The notes under the pieces were generated by a model. It saw only the letters and a list, made by a program, of their open reading frames with translations. It was not told the DNA's origin and did no database searches. A stretch of DNA of 6,932 nucleotides. Source: Bacteroidales bacterium UBA3724 (GTDB lineage Bacteria > Bacteroidota > Bacteroidia > Bacteroidales > P3). The stretch is from assembly GCA_002371315.1 (NCBI GenBank), contig DFHL01000061.1:212-7143 (forward strand). The letters run 5' to 3'. Below, one piece after another: positions 1-6,671 of the stretch. A program made the translations under genes and the position numbers. Within the stretch, counting starts at the first letter, position 1; each line of letters opens with the position of its first letter.

Positions 1-695
1 TTGGCCGAGCAGTGCATCGAGGCAATGCCCTGAAGCGGCAGGTAGTAGTTCATCATCGAGAACATACCCTTCTTCATCTCGCCACCGTACCAGGTGTTGA
101 GGATCACCTGCTCGCGGCTGCTGACATTGAAAGCCACGCAGGTGTCGCTGTGCAGACCCAACTCTTTGTAGTTCTCCACTTTGGCCTTGCTGGCGGCATA
201 GACCGTGAAACCGGGTTTGAAATCCTTGAGTTCGTCGGCACTGGGTTTGATGAACATATTGGTGACGAAATGGGCCTGCCAGGCAACCTCCATAATGAAG
301 CGGACGGCAATGCGGGTATCCTTGTTGGCACCGCAGAAAGCGTCGACGACAAAGAGGTCCTTGTTGCACAGCTCGTCGGTGGCCAAGCCTTTGACGGTCT
401 TCCACACATCCCCGTTCATAGGATGGTTGTCGTTGGGATACTCCTCGCTGGTCCACCAGACGGTGTTCTTGGAGTTTTCGTCCATAACAATATATTTGTC
501 CTTGGGCGAGCGGCCGGTGTAGATGCCCGTCATCACGTTGACGGCATCGAGTTCGGTAAGCTGGCCTTTGTCGTAGCCCGTCAGGCTGGGGTCCATCTCC
601 ATCTTGAACAAATCCTCGTACGAAGGATTGTAGCAGATGCTTTTAACGCCTTTGATACCAATGGCTTCAAGCTCTTTTTTGATCTTGTCAATCAT
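1..695 (-). CDS. pckA: Phosphoenolpyruvate carboxykinase (ATP), N-terminal part, cut by window edge
   Basis: The first 231 codons are visible, somewhat under half of a protein that is usually about 540 residues. ATP-dependent PEPCK is cytosolic and interconverts oxaloacetate + ATP with PEP + CO2 + ADP. In succinate-producing Bacteroidales it is thought to run mainly toward oxaloacetate. Residues 55-67 hold the substrate loop MTGIYTGRSPKDK, whose Arg62 is the expected PEP/oxaloacetate-binding arginine. DLFVVDAFCGAN (113-124) is a family signature. YGGEMKKG (203-210) and MHCSA (227-231) carry the lysines and His228 that match the metal ligands of the E. coli enzyme. The P-loop and the C-terminal half lie outside the window. 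The ATG at 695 gives a normal-length N-terminus and has no Shine-Dalgarno sequence. The gene starts 84 bases after the ppdK stop. No Bacteroidota-type promoter is visible in the gap, so read-through from ppdK is likely (inference). Confidence 0.95.
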   Translation of the reverse strand, partial: MIDKIKKELEAIGIKGVKSICYNPSYEDLFKMEMDPSLTGYDKGQLTELDAVNVMTGIYTGRSPKDKYIVMDENSKNTVWWTSEEYPNDNHPMNGDVWKTVKGLATDELCNKDLFVVDAFCGANKDTRIAVRFIMEVAWQAHFVTNMFIKPSADELKDFKPGFTVYAASKAKVENYKELGLHSDTCVAFNVSSREQVILNTWYGGEMKKGMFSMMNYYLPLQGIASMHCSA

Positions 696-709
696 AGCAA
701 TTTGTTTTG

Positions 710-775
710 GTGATTGGTGAATTGTGAATTGTGAATAGTGAATTGAGCGCGTTCTATTCACTATTCACAGGTCAC
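710..775. repeat. Fold-back heptad repeat, copy 1 (ppdK-pckA intergenic)
   Basis: Read on the + strand, there are five 7-base units at 710-744 (one GTGATTG variant, then GTGAATT or GTGAATA). A 10-base centre GAGCGCGTTC follows at 745-754, then three units in inverted orientation (TATTCAC, TATTCAC, AGGTCAC) at 755-775. The arms pair at 6/7, 7/7 and 5/7 positions, so the RNA can form a long hairpin. The element ends 4 bases from the ppdK stop codon and 14 bases from the pckA start, so it fills almost the whole gap. It could act as a terminator or attenuator, or stabilise the ppdK mRNA 3' end. There is no uridine tract, so a simple intrinsic terminator is not clear. It has the same build and the same centre as the copy at 3602-3717. 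Confidence 0.9.
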
Positions 776-779
776 TTAT

Positions 780-3497
780 TTATTTCTTGCGGCTATCCTT
801 GATGGCGGCCTGAGCAGCGGCGAGACGAGCCACGGGAACGCGGAACGGGCTGCAGCTGACATAGTTGAGGCCGGCGTGATAGAAGAACTCGACCGAGTCG
901 GGATCGCCACCGTGCTCACCGCAAACGCCACACTTGAGAGTGGGACGCGTGCTGCGACCGCGGTTGACACCGAGCTGAACGAGCTGTCCGACGCCTTCCT
1001 GGTCGAGGGTGTTGAACGGGTCGGCAGGGATAATCTTCTGGTCCACATAGTCTTTGACGATAGCGTTGACGTCGTCGCGGCTGAAGCCAAAGGTCATCTG
1101 CGTGAGGTCGTTGGTACCGAAGCTGAAGAACTCGGCGACCTGTGCAATCTTGTCGGCAACGAGGGTGGCACGCGGAATCTCGATCATCGTACCGAACATA
1201 TAGCTGATAGCGACACCATACTTGGCTTCGACTTCGGCTTTGATTTCGTTGGCGATATTCTTCTGGTGCTCAAGCTCTTTAACGTTGATTGTCAGAGGAA
1301 CCATAATCTCGAGTTTGGGGTTGTGGCCTTCCTTCATCAGTTCGGCAGTGGCGCTGAAGAGAGCGCGGAACTGGATGCGAGTGATTTCGGGATAGATGAT
1401 ACCCAGACGCACACCGCGGAGACCCATCATCGGGTTGACCTCGTGGAGAGCGTCGACGCGCTTCTTGACCTCTTCGTAGGAAATGTTCAGACGTTTGGCA
1501 ACCTCTTTCATCTTCTCTTCACCCTGCGGAGCGAACTCGTGCAGCGGGGGGTCCATAAGACGGAAAGTCAGCGGTTTGCCGTCGAGCACTTTAAGTGTTG
1601 CTTTAGCATACTCGCGGATGTCGGGCTCGAGCTCGTCGAGAGCGGCGATACGTTCGGCGGTCGTGTCGCTGAGGATCATATTGCGCAGTTTCTCGAGAGG
1701 CTTCTCGCTGTTCTTGCCATAGAACATATGCTCGATGCGGAACAGGCCGATACCTTCGGCGCCGAAGCTGACAGCGCGCAGAGCGTCGTCGGGGTTGTCG
1801 GCATTGGTGCGGACACCCATAGTGCGGAACTTGTCGACCAGCACCATAAACTTCTGGAACAGCGGGTTCTCGGTGGCGTTGATCATCTTGATTTCCTTGT
1901 CGTAGACATAACCCTTGGTGCCGTTGAGGGCCAGCAGGTCGCCTTCCTTGAAGACCTTGCCGTTGATGTAGACAAAGCCCTTCTGGAAGTCGATCTTGAC
2001 GGCGTCGCATCCGACGATGCAGCACTTGCCCCAACCGCGAGCCACAAGTGCGGCGTGGCTGGTCATACCGCCACGAGCGGTAAGGATACCGTCGGCGGCG
2101 CGCATACCTTCAACGTCTTCGGGGTTGGTTTCTTCGCGCACAAGGATGTTCTTGATGCCCTGTTCGGCATAGAGTTTAGCCTTCTCGCTGGTGAGGGCGA
2201 TGATACCTACAGCACCACCGGGACCTGCGGGCAGACCTTTGGCGATAACGTCGTATTTCTTCTCGTCCTCAGCGTCGAGGATGGGATGCAGCAGTTCGTC
2301 GAGCTGCGAGGGGCTTATGCGCATAACGACTTCCTGCTCGTCGATAAGTTTCTCGTTGAGCATATCGAAAGCCATATTGAGAGCGGCCACGCCGGTGCGT
2401 TTTCCGACACGGCACTGGAGCATATAGAGCACGCCTTCCTGGATGGTGAACTCGATGTCAAGCATATCGTGGTAGTTCTGCTCGAGGGTGTGGCGGATGT
2501 CGCAGAGTTCCTTATAGGTCTCGGGCATAAGCTCCTGCATCGAGTGGAGGTGCTTGTTCTGCTCGTTCTTGGTGTCATCGTTGAGCGGGTTGGGAGTGCG
2601 GATACCGGCAACGACGTCCTCGCCCTGAGCGTTGATGAGCCATTCGCCGTAGAACTGGTTGTCGCCGGTGGCGGGGTTGCGGGTGAAAGCTACGCCGGTG
2701 GCGCTGTTGTCGCCCATATTGCCGAAGACCATAGCCTGCACGTTGACGGCGGTGCCCCAGTCGTCGGGGATACCTTCAATCTTGCGGTAGCTGACAGCCT
2801 TCTTGCCGTTCCAGCTCTTGAAGACAGCCTTGATGCCGCCTTCCATCTGGGCTTTAGCATCGTCGGGAAATTCGGTGCCGAGCACTTCCTTGACCTTCTT
2901 CTTGAATTCTTCGGCGAGGAACTGGAGTTCTTCGGCCTTGAGTTCGGTGTCACTCTTGTAGCCCTTCTTGGCCTTGTATTCGTCGAGCATATCGTCGAGT
3001 TGCTTGCGGATACCCTTGCCATCGGCGGGCTCGATGCCTTCCGACTTTTCCATAACGACGTCGGCGTACATCATAATCAGACGGCGGTACGAGTCGTACA
3101 CGAAGCGGGGGTTGCCTGTTTTTTTCAGCATACCGGGGATGGTCTTGCTGCTGAGGCCGATGTTGAGGACGGTGTCCATCATACCCGGCATCGAGCTGCG
3201 AGCGCCGGAGCGGCAGCTGACGAGCAGCGGGTTTTCGGCGTCGTCATAGCGCATACCCATAATTTCTTCGACGTTCTTCATTGCTTTCCACACATCGTCC
3301 ATAAGTCCGGTGGGCAACTGGCAGTTGTTGGCGTAGTAAGCTGTGCAGCATTCCGTGGTGATTGTCAAGCCTGCGGGAACGGGCAGACCGAGCAGACACA
3401 TTTCAGCGAGGTTGGCGCCTTTACCACCGAGCAGGTTCTTCATATCGGCCTTGCCTTCGGCGGTTTTGCCCCCAAAAGTGTAAACGTACTTTGTCAT
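780..3497 (-). CDS. ppdK: Pyruvate, phosphate dikinase
   Basis: Full-length 905-residue PPDK, within the usual 870-910 range. It interconverts pyruvate + ATP + phosphate with PEP + AMP + pyrophosphate in the cytosol. The N-terminal ATP-grasp domain includes GGKGANLAEM (24-33) and SCRSGARSSMPGMMDTVLN (94-112). The swivelling phosphohistidine domain has GGMTSHAALVARGWG (476-490) with catalytic His481 and a preceding Thr479. The C-terminal PEP-utilising TIM barrel shows Arg587 (FRIEH), Arg646 (FRLMDPP), Glu773 (MIEIPRAT), Asn796-Asp797 (FGTNDLTQ) and the acid/base Cys859 in CGEHGGDP. All catalytic groups appear intact. The ATG at 3497 follows an AT-rich leader of roughly 55-60 bases below a consensus promoter. 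The stop is TAA, followed at once by ATAAG. Codons TTA, CTA and TCA are absent across the gene, which fits strong codon selection and high expression. pckA follows in the same direction. Confidence 0.98.
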   Translation of the reverse strand: MTKYVYTFGGKTAEGKADMKNLLGGKGANLAEMCLLGLPVPAGLTITTECCTAYYANNCQLPTGLMDDVWKAMKNVEEIMGMRYDDAENPLLVSCRSGARSSMPGMMDTVLNIGLSSKTIPGMLKKTGNPRFVYDSYRRLIMMYADVVMEKSEGIEPADGKGIRKQLDDMLDEYKAKKGYKSDTELKAEELQFLAEEFKKKVKEVLGTEFPDDAKAQMEGGIKAVFKSWNGKKAVSYRKIEGIPDDWGTAVNVQAMVFGNMGDNSATGVAFTRNPATGDNQFYGEWLINAQGEDVVAGIRTPNPLNDDTKNEQNKHLHSMQELMPETYKELCDIRHTLEQNYHDMLDIEFTIQEGVLYMLQCRVGKRTGVAALNMAFDMLNEKLIDEQEVVMRISPSQLDELLHPILDAEDEKKYDVIAKGLPAGPGGAVGIIALTSEKAKLYAEQGIKNILVREETNPEDVEGMRAADGILTARGGMTSHAALVARGWGKCCIVGCDAVKIDFQKGFVYINGKVFKEGDLLALNGTKGYVYDKEIKMINATENPLFQKFMVLVDKFRTMGVRTNADNPDDALRAVSFGAEGIGLFRIEHMFYGKNSEKPLEKLRNMILSDTTAERIAALDELEPDIREYAKATLKVLDGKPLTFRLMDPPLHEFAPQGEEKMKEVAKRLNISYEEVKKRVDALHEVNPMMGLRGVRLGIIYPEITRIQFRALFSATAELMKEGHNPKLEIMVPLTINVKELEHQKNIANEIKAEVEAKYGVAISYMFGTMIEIPRATLVADKIAQVAEFFSFGTNDLTQMTFGFSRDDVNAIVKDYVDQKIIPADPFNTLDQEGVGQLVQLGVNRGRSTRPTLKCGVCGEHGGDPDSVEFFYHAGLNYVSCSPFRVPVARLAAAQAAIKDSRKK

Positions 3498-3561
3498 AAT
3501 TTAAAATAAAGATTTAATTTATAATTATTTAATAGATTGTCTGTTTAGAGGAATGAATTTG

Positions 3562-3593
3562 CAAAGATAATCTGTTTTTTTTGATTATGCAAA
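3562..3593 (-). promoter_or_regulatory. Bacteroidota sigma-ABfr-type promoter of ppdK
   Basis: On the minus strand a -33 box TTTG (3593-3590) is separated by exactly 20 bases from a -7 box TATCTTTG (3569-3562). The latter is a full match to the Bacteroidota consensus TAnnTTTG. The predicted transcript would begin around 3555 and have an AT-rich leader of about 55-60 bases before the ppdK ATG at 3497. The promoter lies between repeat copy 2 and the gene, so ppdK is probably transcribed independently of the glycosyltransferase. Confidence 0.8.
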
Positions 3594-3601
3594 TATAAAT
3601 T

Positions 3602-3717
3602 GTGAAATTGTGAATAGTGACCTGTGAATAGTGAATTGTGAATAGTGAATAGTGAATTGTGACCTGTGACACGAGCGCGTTCGTTTCACAATTCACTATT
3701 CACTATTCACTAATCAC
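3602..3717. repeat. Fold-back heptad repeat, copy 2 (between glycosyltransferase gene and ppdK promoter)
   Basis: On the + strand an 8-base degenerate unit (3602-3609) is followed by nine 7-base units (3610-3672): GTGAATA, GTGACCT, GTGAATA, GTGAATT, GTGAATA, GTGAATA, GTGAATT, GTGACCT, GTGACAC. The centre GAGCGCGTTC (3673-3682) is identical to copy 1. Five inverted units follow (3683-3717): GTTTCAC, AATTCAC, TATTCAC, TATTCAC, TAATCAC. The inner five pairs of units match at 5-7 of 7 positions, so a stem of about 35 base pairs is possible. The right arm enters the glycosyltransferase gene and contributes its last two codons and TAG stop. It may end the upstream transcript, though no uridine tract is present. 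I do not recognise it as a named repeat family. Confidence 0.9.
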
Positions 3718-4840
3718 TGATCTCTGAAAGAAGGATTTTGGCTGATGCCTCGTTGCTGTAGAGTGCGCCCAGCAGATGTCGGCGCTGCTCGATGTCCGCG
3801 AGGGTGAAGGGGGTGTGCATCAGCCTGTCGAGGGCTTCGAGCTGTTCGGCGGCCGTGTCGGCGACGGTGCAGAGCCTGCCCAGATCGGTACCGGCCACCA
3901 TAGCGGAATTGACCAGACAGTGGCGTCCGGCGTAAAGCGAGTTCAGCAGCTTCAGTTTCAGTCCCGTAGGCGCATTGGTGAAAAGCATCAGCACCTGCGC
4001 GTTAGCTATCAGGCTGTGCATAGCGTCGTCGTCGGGATTGGCCACCAGCTCAACGTTGGGCAGCGCCGCCAGGGTTGCCGCCATCTGCTTGGAGGGGTTG
4101 CGTCCGGCGACGACAAAGCGGATGCCCGAGCGGCAGAAGAGATTGTCTTTCAGATAGTCGACAGCGTCGACGTTTTCGGGCACCGAGAGGTCGGCGTGAT
4201 AGAGCACATATCCCCTGCCCTCGCCTGGCGCATCGGCGGCGAGCGACACCACCTCGTCGTCGTTGTGCGACGACGGCATCAGCAGCACGCGGCGGCATCC
4301 GATAGAGCGGAAATGGGCCGCATCGGCCTCGGTGACGGCCAGCACCGCGTCGGCCTTGAGCAGCACCGGCTCGTAGCGACGCAGCCAGCGCGACTCGCAG
4401 CGCAGGTAGACCCTGCGGAACAGCGAATGCTCGGCGGCGGCCAGATGCGCATAGTACTCGTGTTCAACATTGTGCGCGCGCACCAGTATGCGGCGGCCCT
4501 CCAGCGCCTCGAGCACCGAACAGCAGTGCAGCCCCTCGAGCAGAATCGGGGCATCGTCGCGCTGCAGGTTGGCAATCAGTTCCTTGCTGTCGCGCGACTC
4601 GACGATGTAGGGCCTTCGTCCCGTGACGCTGCGCAGGCCCGTGCGGCGACGGTAGTAGGTCACCGAAGCGCAGAGGCGTTCCAGCTCGGCGGCGGGGGGG
4701 CGCCCGTAGGTGAAAGTGTGGAGATGCACCTCGACCCCGAGCCGATGCAGGGTCAGAATCCGGTTGAAGACATCAATGACGCCGCCATAGTCGGCAGGGT
4801 ACGGAACGTTGAACGATACTATGTGAAGTTTCTTTTGCAT
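3710..4840 (-). CDS. Glycosyltransferase, GT-B fold (GT4-like)
   Basis: A 376-residue protein of typical length for a GT4-like, GT-B glycosyltransferase, probably using a nucleotide sugar in cell-surface or polysaccharide synthesis; substrate and acceptor cannot be told. The N-terminal Rossmann half starts HIVSFNVPYPADYGGVIDVF (6-25), a sugar-transferase opening with a Gly-Gly loop. It continues with LLEGLHCCSVLEAL (100-113) and RAHNVEHEYYAHLA (121-134). The C-terminal donor-binding half begins near YVLYHADLSVPENVDAVDYL (211-230), includes RFVVAGRNPS (241-250), and ends in a PTGLKLKLLNSLYAG donor loop (291-305). The classical E-x7-E motif is not obvious. No signal peptide or membrane segment is seen, so it is probably cytosolic. 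The ATG lies 16 bases after the hydrolase stop, suggesting one operon. The coding end (ATC AGT GAT TAG) merges into a repeat, so the original C-terminus may have been altered. Confidence 0.85.
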   Translation of the reverse strand: MQKKLHIVSFNVPYPADYGGVIDVFNRILTLHRLGVEVHLHTFTYGRPPAAELERLCASVTYYRRRTGLRSVTGRRPYIVESRDSKELIANLQRDDAPILLEGLHCCSVLEALEGRRILVRAHNVEHEYYAHLAAAEHSLFRRVYLRCESRWLRRYEPVLLKADAVLAVTEADAAHFRSIGCRRVLLMPSSHNDDEVVSLAADAPGEGRGYVLYHADLSVPENVDAVDYLKDNLFCRSGIRFVVAGRNPSKQMAATLAALPNVELVANPDDDAMHSLIANAQVLMLFTNAPTGLKLKLLNSLYAGRHCLVNSAMVAGTDLGRLCTVADTAAEQLEALDRLMHTPFTLADIEQRRHLLGALYSNEASAKILLSEISD

Positions 4841-4856
4841 CCCGTCGTCCTCGTTG

Positions 4857-5639
4857 TCAAATATTGATTTTCAGCCCGTCGAATGCCAGATGGACCCCGT
4901 CGGGCAAGGTAGGTTCAACGTCGGCGTACTTGCCCATCTCGTGGCTTTGATGCGTCAGGAAGGCGCGATGCGGACGGCAATGGGCAATCACCTCCAAAGC
5001 CTCGTCCAGGCAGAAGTGCGAGAAGTGCTTCTGCTTCCGCAGGGCATTGATAACCAGCACATCGAGGCCGAGCAGTTTGTCCTGTTCCGCCTTGTCGATA
5101 TGGTTCATATCGGTGATGTAGGCCATCCGGCTGCCGTCGTCGTCGGTCAGGCGGAAGCCGAGCACAGGCAGGTCCTTGTGCATACCCCTCACGGGCACGA
5201 CCTCGACATTGCCGATGCGGAAGGGGCGGCAGTCGCTGACATCGTTGAGTGTAGCTTCGGGCAGGCCGGGATATTGGTGATAGTCAAAGATATAATGGTA
5301 GTCGTGGCGAATTGTTGCCAGAGCTTCGCTGTTGGCGTAGATGTCCATATTGCGCTGCTGCACCCAGTTGAAGGGCCGGATGTCGTCGAGTCCGCCCACG
5401 TGGTCGCGGTGGGCGTGAGTGACAAGGATACCCTCAAGGTGGCGCACATTGTTGGCGAGCATCTGCGCCCTGAAGTCGGGACCGATGTCGATGAGGATGT
5501 TGTTGCCGCCGCTGTCGGTGATGAGGGCAGCCGAGCGCAGTCGCTTGTCGTGCTTGTCGTGCGAGAGGCAGACATCGCAAGTGCAAGCGATGACGGGGAC
5601 ACCCTGCGATGTTCCTGTACCCAAAAAAGTGATGAGCAT
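4857..5639 (-). CDS. Metallo-beta-lactamase-fold hydrolase, PhnP-like
   Basis: A 260-residue protein, close in length and layout to PhnP (phosphoribosyl 1,2-cyclic phosphodiesterase), a metal-dependent hydrolase. FLGTGTSQGVP (5-15) opens the fold. Cys19, Cys21 and Cys24 (CTCDVC) resemble the structural zinc site of PhnP. The metal core is THAHRDH (74-80: His75, His77, Asp79, His80), with His154 (RGMH), Asp177 (YITD) and His230 (FLTHQSH) as further ligands. The tail LPDGVHLAFDGLKI (245-258) matches the PhnP tail pattern. No C-P lyase (phn) genes are nearby, so phosphonate breakdown is not supported. The true substrate, a cyclic phosphate or another phosphodiester, is open. The ATG at 5639 begins directly at the first beta strand. 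The TGA stop is 16 bases before the glycosyltransferase start, so the two are probably co-transcribed. Confidence 0.88.
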   Translation of the reverse strand: MLITFLGTGTSQGVPVIACTCDVCLSHDKHDKRLRSAALITDSGGNNILIDIGPDFRAQMLANNVRHLEGILVTHAHRDHVGGLDDIRPFNWVQQRNMDIYANSEALATIRHDYHYIFDYHQYPGLPEATLNDVSDCRPFRIGNVEVVPVRGMHKDLPVLGFRLTDDDGSRMAYITDMNHIDKAEQDKLLGLDVLVINALRKQKHFSHFCLDEALEVIAHCRPHRAFLTHQSHEMGKYADVEPTLPDGVHLAFDGLKINI

Positions 5640-5664
5640 TACAATGAGAAAAGTTTAGTAATAG

Positions 5665-5696
5665 CAAAAAATAAACCTATAACAATGAGAAGCAAA
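5665..5696 (-). promoter_or_regulatory. Possible promoter of hydrolase-glycosyltransferase operon
   Basis: On the minus strand TTTG (5696-5693), a 19-base spacer and TATTTTTTG (5673-5665) resemble the Bacteroidota -33/-7 pair. The -7 box has one extra base compared with TAnnTTTG. Position, about 25 bases before the ATG at 5639, is sensible. The -33 box overlaps the end of the inverted repeat at 5695-5808. Confidence 0.4.
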
Positions 5697-5808
5697 AATG
5701 GAGGTCAAAGTGGAAGTTAAAACGGACAATACGCTTGTCTGCAATGTTTTCGCAAGATGCATTGTCCCCTTTAACTCCCTTTTTTCACATTCTCTTTAAC
5801 TCCATTTT
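5695..5808. repeat. Imperfect long inverted repeat upstream of the hydrolase gene
   Basis: Outer ends AAAATGGAG (5695-5703) and CTCCATTTT (5800-5808) are perfect inverted copies. Inner arms AGTTAAA (5715-5721)/TTTAACT (5770-5776) and GGACAAT (5724-5730)/ATTGTCC (5761-5767) also pair perfectly. The two inner arms are separated by a 2x2 mismatch. A 30-base centre (5731-5760) holds a further small CAATG/CATTG stem. The right arm carries TTTAACTCC twice (5770-5778 and 5795-5803), 25 bases apart. The left arm carries two diverged inverted forms. It may be a relic of a small non-autonomous mobile element, a regulatory hairpin, or a cluster of binding sites. No coding sequence is evident here. Confidence 0.65.
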
Positions 5809-5859
5809 AAATTTCGATTATCGTTACACTTTATTTTTTAATCGTTACTTGAAAGCAGT

Positions 5860-5893
5860 CCGCTGCCGCTTGCCGCGCCTGGCAAGTGAGCGG
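5860..5893 (-). terminator. Terminator-like hairpin after the response regulator gene
   Basis: Ten bases past the TGA stop, the minus-strand transcript can fold CTTGCC-AGGCGC-GGCAAG, a perfect 6-bp stem with a 6-base loop. An outer CCGCT/AGCGG helix (5889-5893 with 5860-5864) extends it across a small internal loop. The tail is mixed, not a clean uridine run, becoming AT-rich further on. Termination here would separate the regulator from the hydrolase operon. Confidence 0.55.
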
Positions 5894-5903
5894 AAGGTGC
5901 GGT

Positions 5904-6602
5904 TCAGTCTTGCTTCTGCGTCAGTTTGAAGCCCACGCCGTGCACGTTGACGATCTGTACCGAGGGGTCGGCCTTCAGGTATTTGCGCAGCTTGGTGATA
6001 TAGACGTCCATACTGCGGGCGGCGAAGTAGGAGTCGTCCTTCCAGATTTTCTGCAGGGTGCTGGAGCGGTCGACGAGCTGGTTGAAGTTGATGCAGAAGA
6101 GTTTGAGCAGTTCGCACTCCTTCGACGTGAGACGCACAGGCTCTTTGTTTTCGAAAGTGAGCGTCTGGTAGTTGTAGTCGAACTTGAACTTGCCGATGGA
6201 GAACTGGTTGTTTTCAGGCTTGTTTTCGTCGAACGAGCGCCTGATGGTTGCATTGATGCGGGCCAGGAGCTCTTCCATACTGAAGGGTTTGGTGATGTAG
6301 TCGTCGGCACCGACTTCAAAGCCTTTCAGCTTGTCGGCCTCGAGCGATTTGGCTGTGAGGAAAAGAATCGGGATATGCTTGTCGATGCGGCGCAGCTCCT
6401 TGGCGACGGTAAAGCCGTCCTTGACGGGCATCATAACGTCCAGGATGCAGGCGTCGATGTTGCCTTCCTTGTAGACATCCAGGGCCTGCTGGCCGTCGGA
6501 AGCCACAAACACGGTGTAGCCCTTCTGAGTGAGATAGGCTTTCAGGATGGTGCCCATATTGGGATCGTCCTCGGCCACTAACAATTTAATTCCTAAGTTC
6601 AT
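5904..6602 (-). CDS. rprY: Response regulator, OmpR/PhoB family, RprY-like
   Basis: A complete 232-residue two-component response regulator. The receiver domain (about 5-120) has the acidic pair Asp12-Asp13, phosphoacceptor Asp55 in CILDVMMP, Thr83 and Lys105 in DDYITKPFS. The OmpR-type winged-helix DNA-binding domain (about 133-228) includes RLTSKECELLKLF (157-169), RSMDVYITKLRKYLK (196-210) and the wing IVNVHGVGFKL (217-227). The helix-wing block closely follows RprY, a regulator described in Bacteroides fragilis and Porphyromonas gingivalis and linked to stress responses. The symbol is therefore a family assignment; paralogues exist and it may not be the true orthologue. No sensor kinase lies downstream in the window; one could lie beyond the right edge. 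Leu3 and Leu8 use TTA, which is avoided elsewhere here. Target genes cannot be read from the sequence. Confidence 0.93.
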   Translation of the reverse strand: MNLGIKLLVAEDDPNMGTILKAYLTQKGYTVFVASDGQQALDVYKEGNIDACILDVMMPVKDGFTVAKELRRIDKHIPILFLTAKSLEADKLKGFEVGADDYITKPFSMEELLARINATIRRSFDENKPENNQFSIGKFKFDYNYQTLTFENKEPVRLTSKECELLKLFCINFNQLVDRSSTLQKIWKDDSYFAARSMDVYITKLRKYLKADPSVQIVNVHGVGFKLTQKQD

Positions 6603-6628
6603 AATCTTCTATTTTGTTTTCGTCGGCG

Positions 6629-6641
6629 GGGCCATTGGCCC
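6629..6641 (-). promoter_or_regulatory. Small GC hairpin in the regulator mRNA leader
   Basis: GGGCC-AAT-GGCCC on the minus strand is a perfect 5-bp stem with a 3-base loop, about 27 bases ahead of the ATG at 6602. It could affect leader folding or translation. It shares the GGGCCAAT stem sequence with the hairpin at 6826-6843. Confidence 0.4.
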
Positions 6642-6671
6642 ACTGCCCGACTGATTCTGCTTCAATAACAT

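Noticed and set aside
12..713. A 233-codon open frame on the + strand, opposite pckA
   Set aside because: It is the codon-aligned shadow of a clear PEPCK coding region, with no family motif of its own.
696..779. A separate pckA promoter in the gap
   Set aside because: No TAnnTTTG-like box with a TTTG at proper distance was found; the gap is almost all repeat.
876..3509. An 877-codon open frame on the + strand, opposite ppdK
   Set aside because: It is codon-aligned with ppdK, whose catalytic motifs are intact. The frame is open because ppdK avoids TTA, CTA and TCA codons. Its translation shows no recognisable domain.
3602..3717. CRISPR array, because of regular short repeats
   Set aside because: The 7-base units are directly tandem with no unique spacers and invert around a centre, so this is a fold-back tandem repeat.
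3776..4867. Long + strand frame opposite the glycosyltransferase gene; similar ones at 4854-5720 and 5886-6581
   Set aside because: All are codon-aligned antisense shadows of well-supported genes and lack plausible starts or domains.
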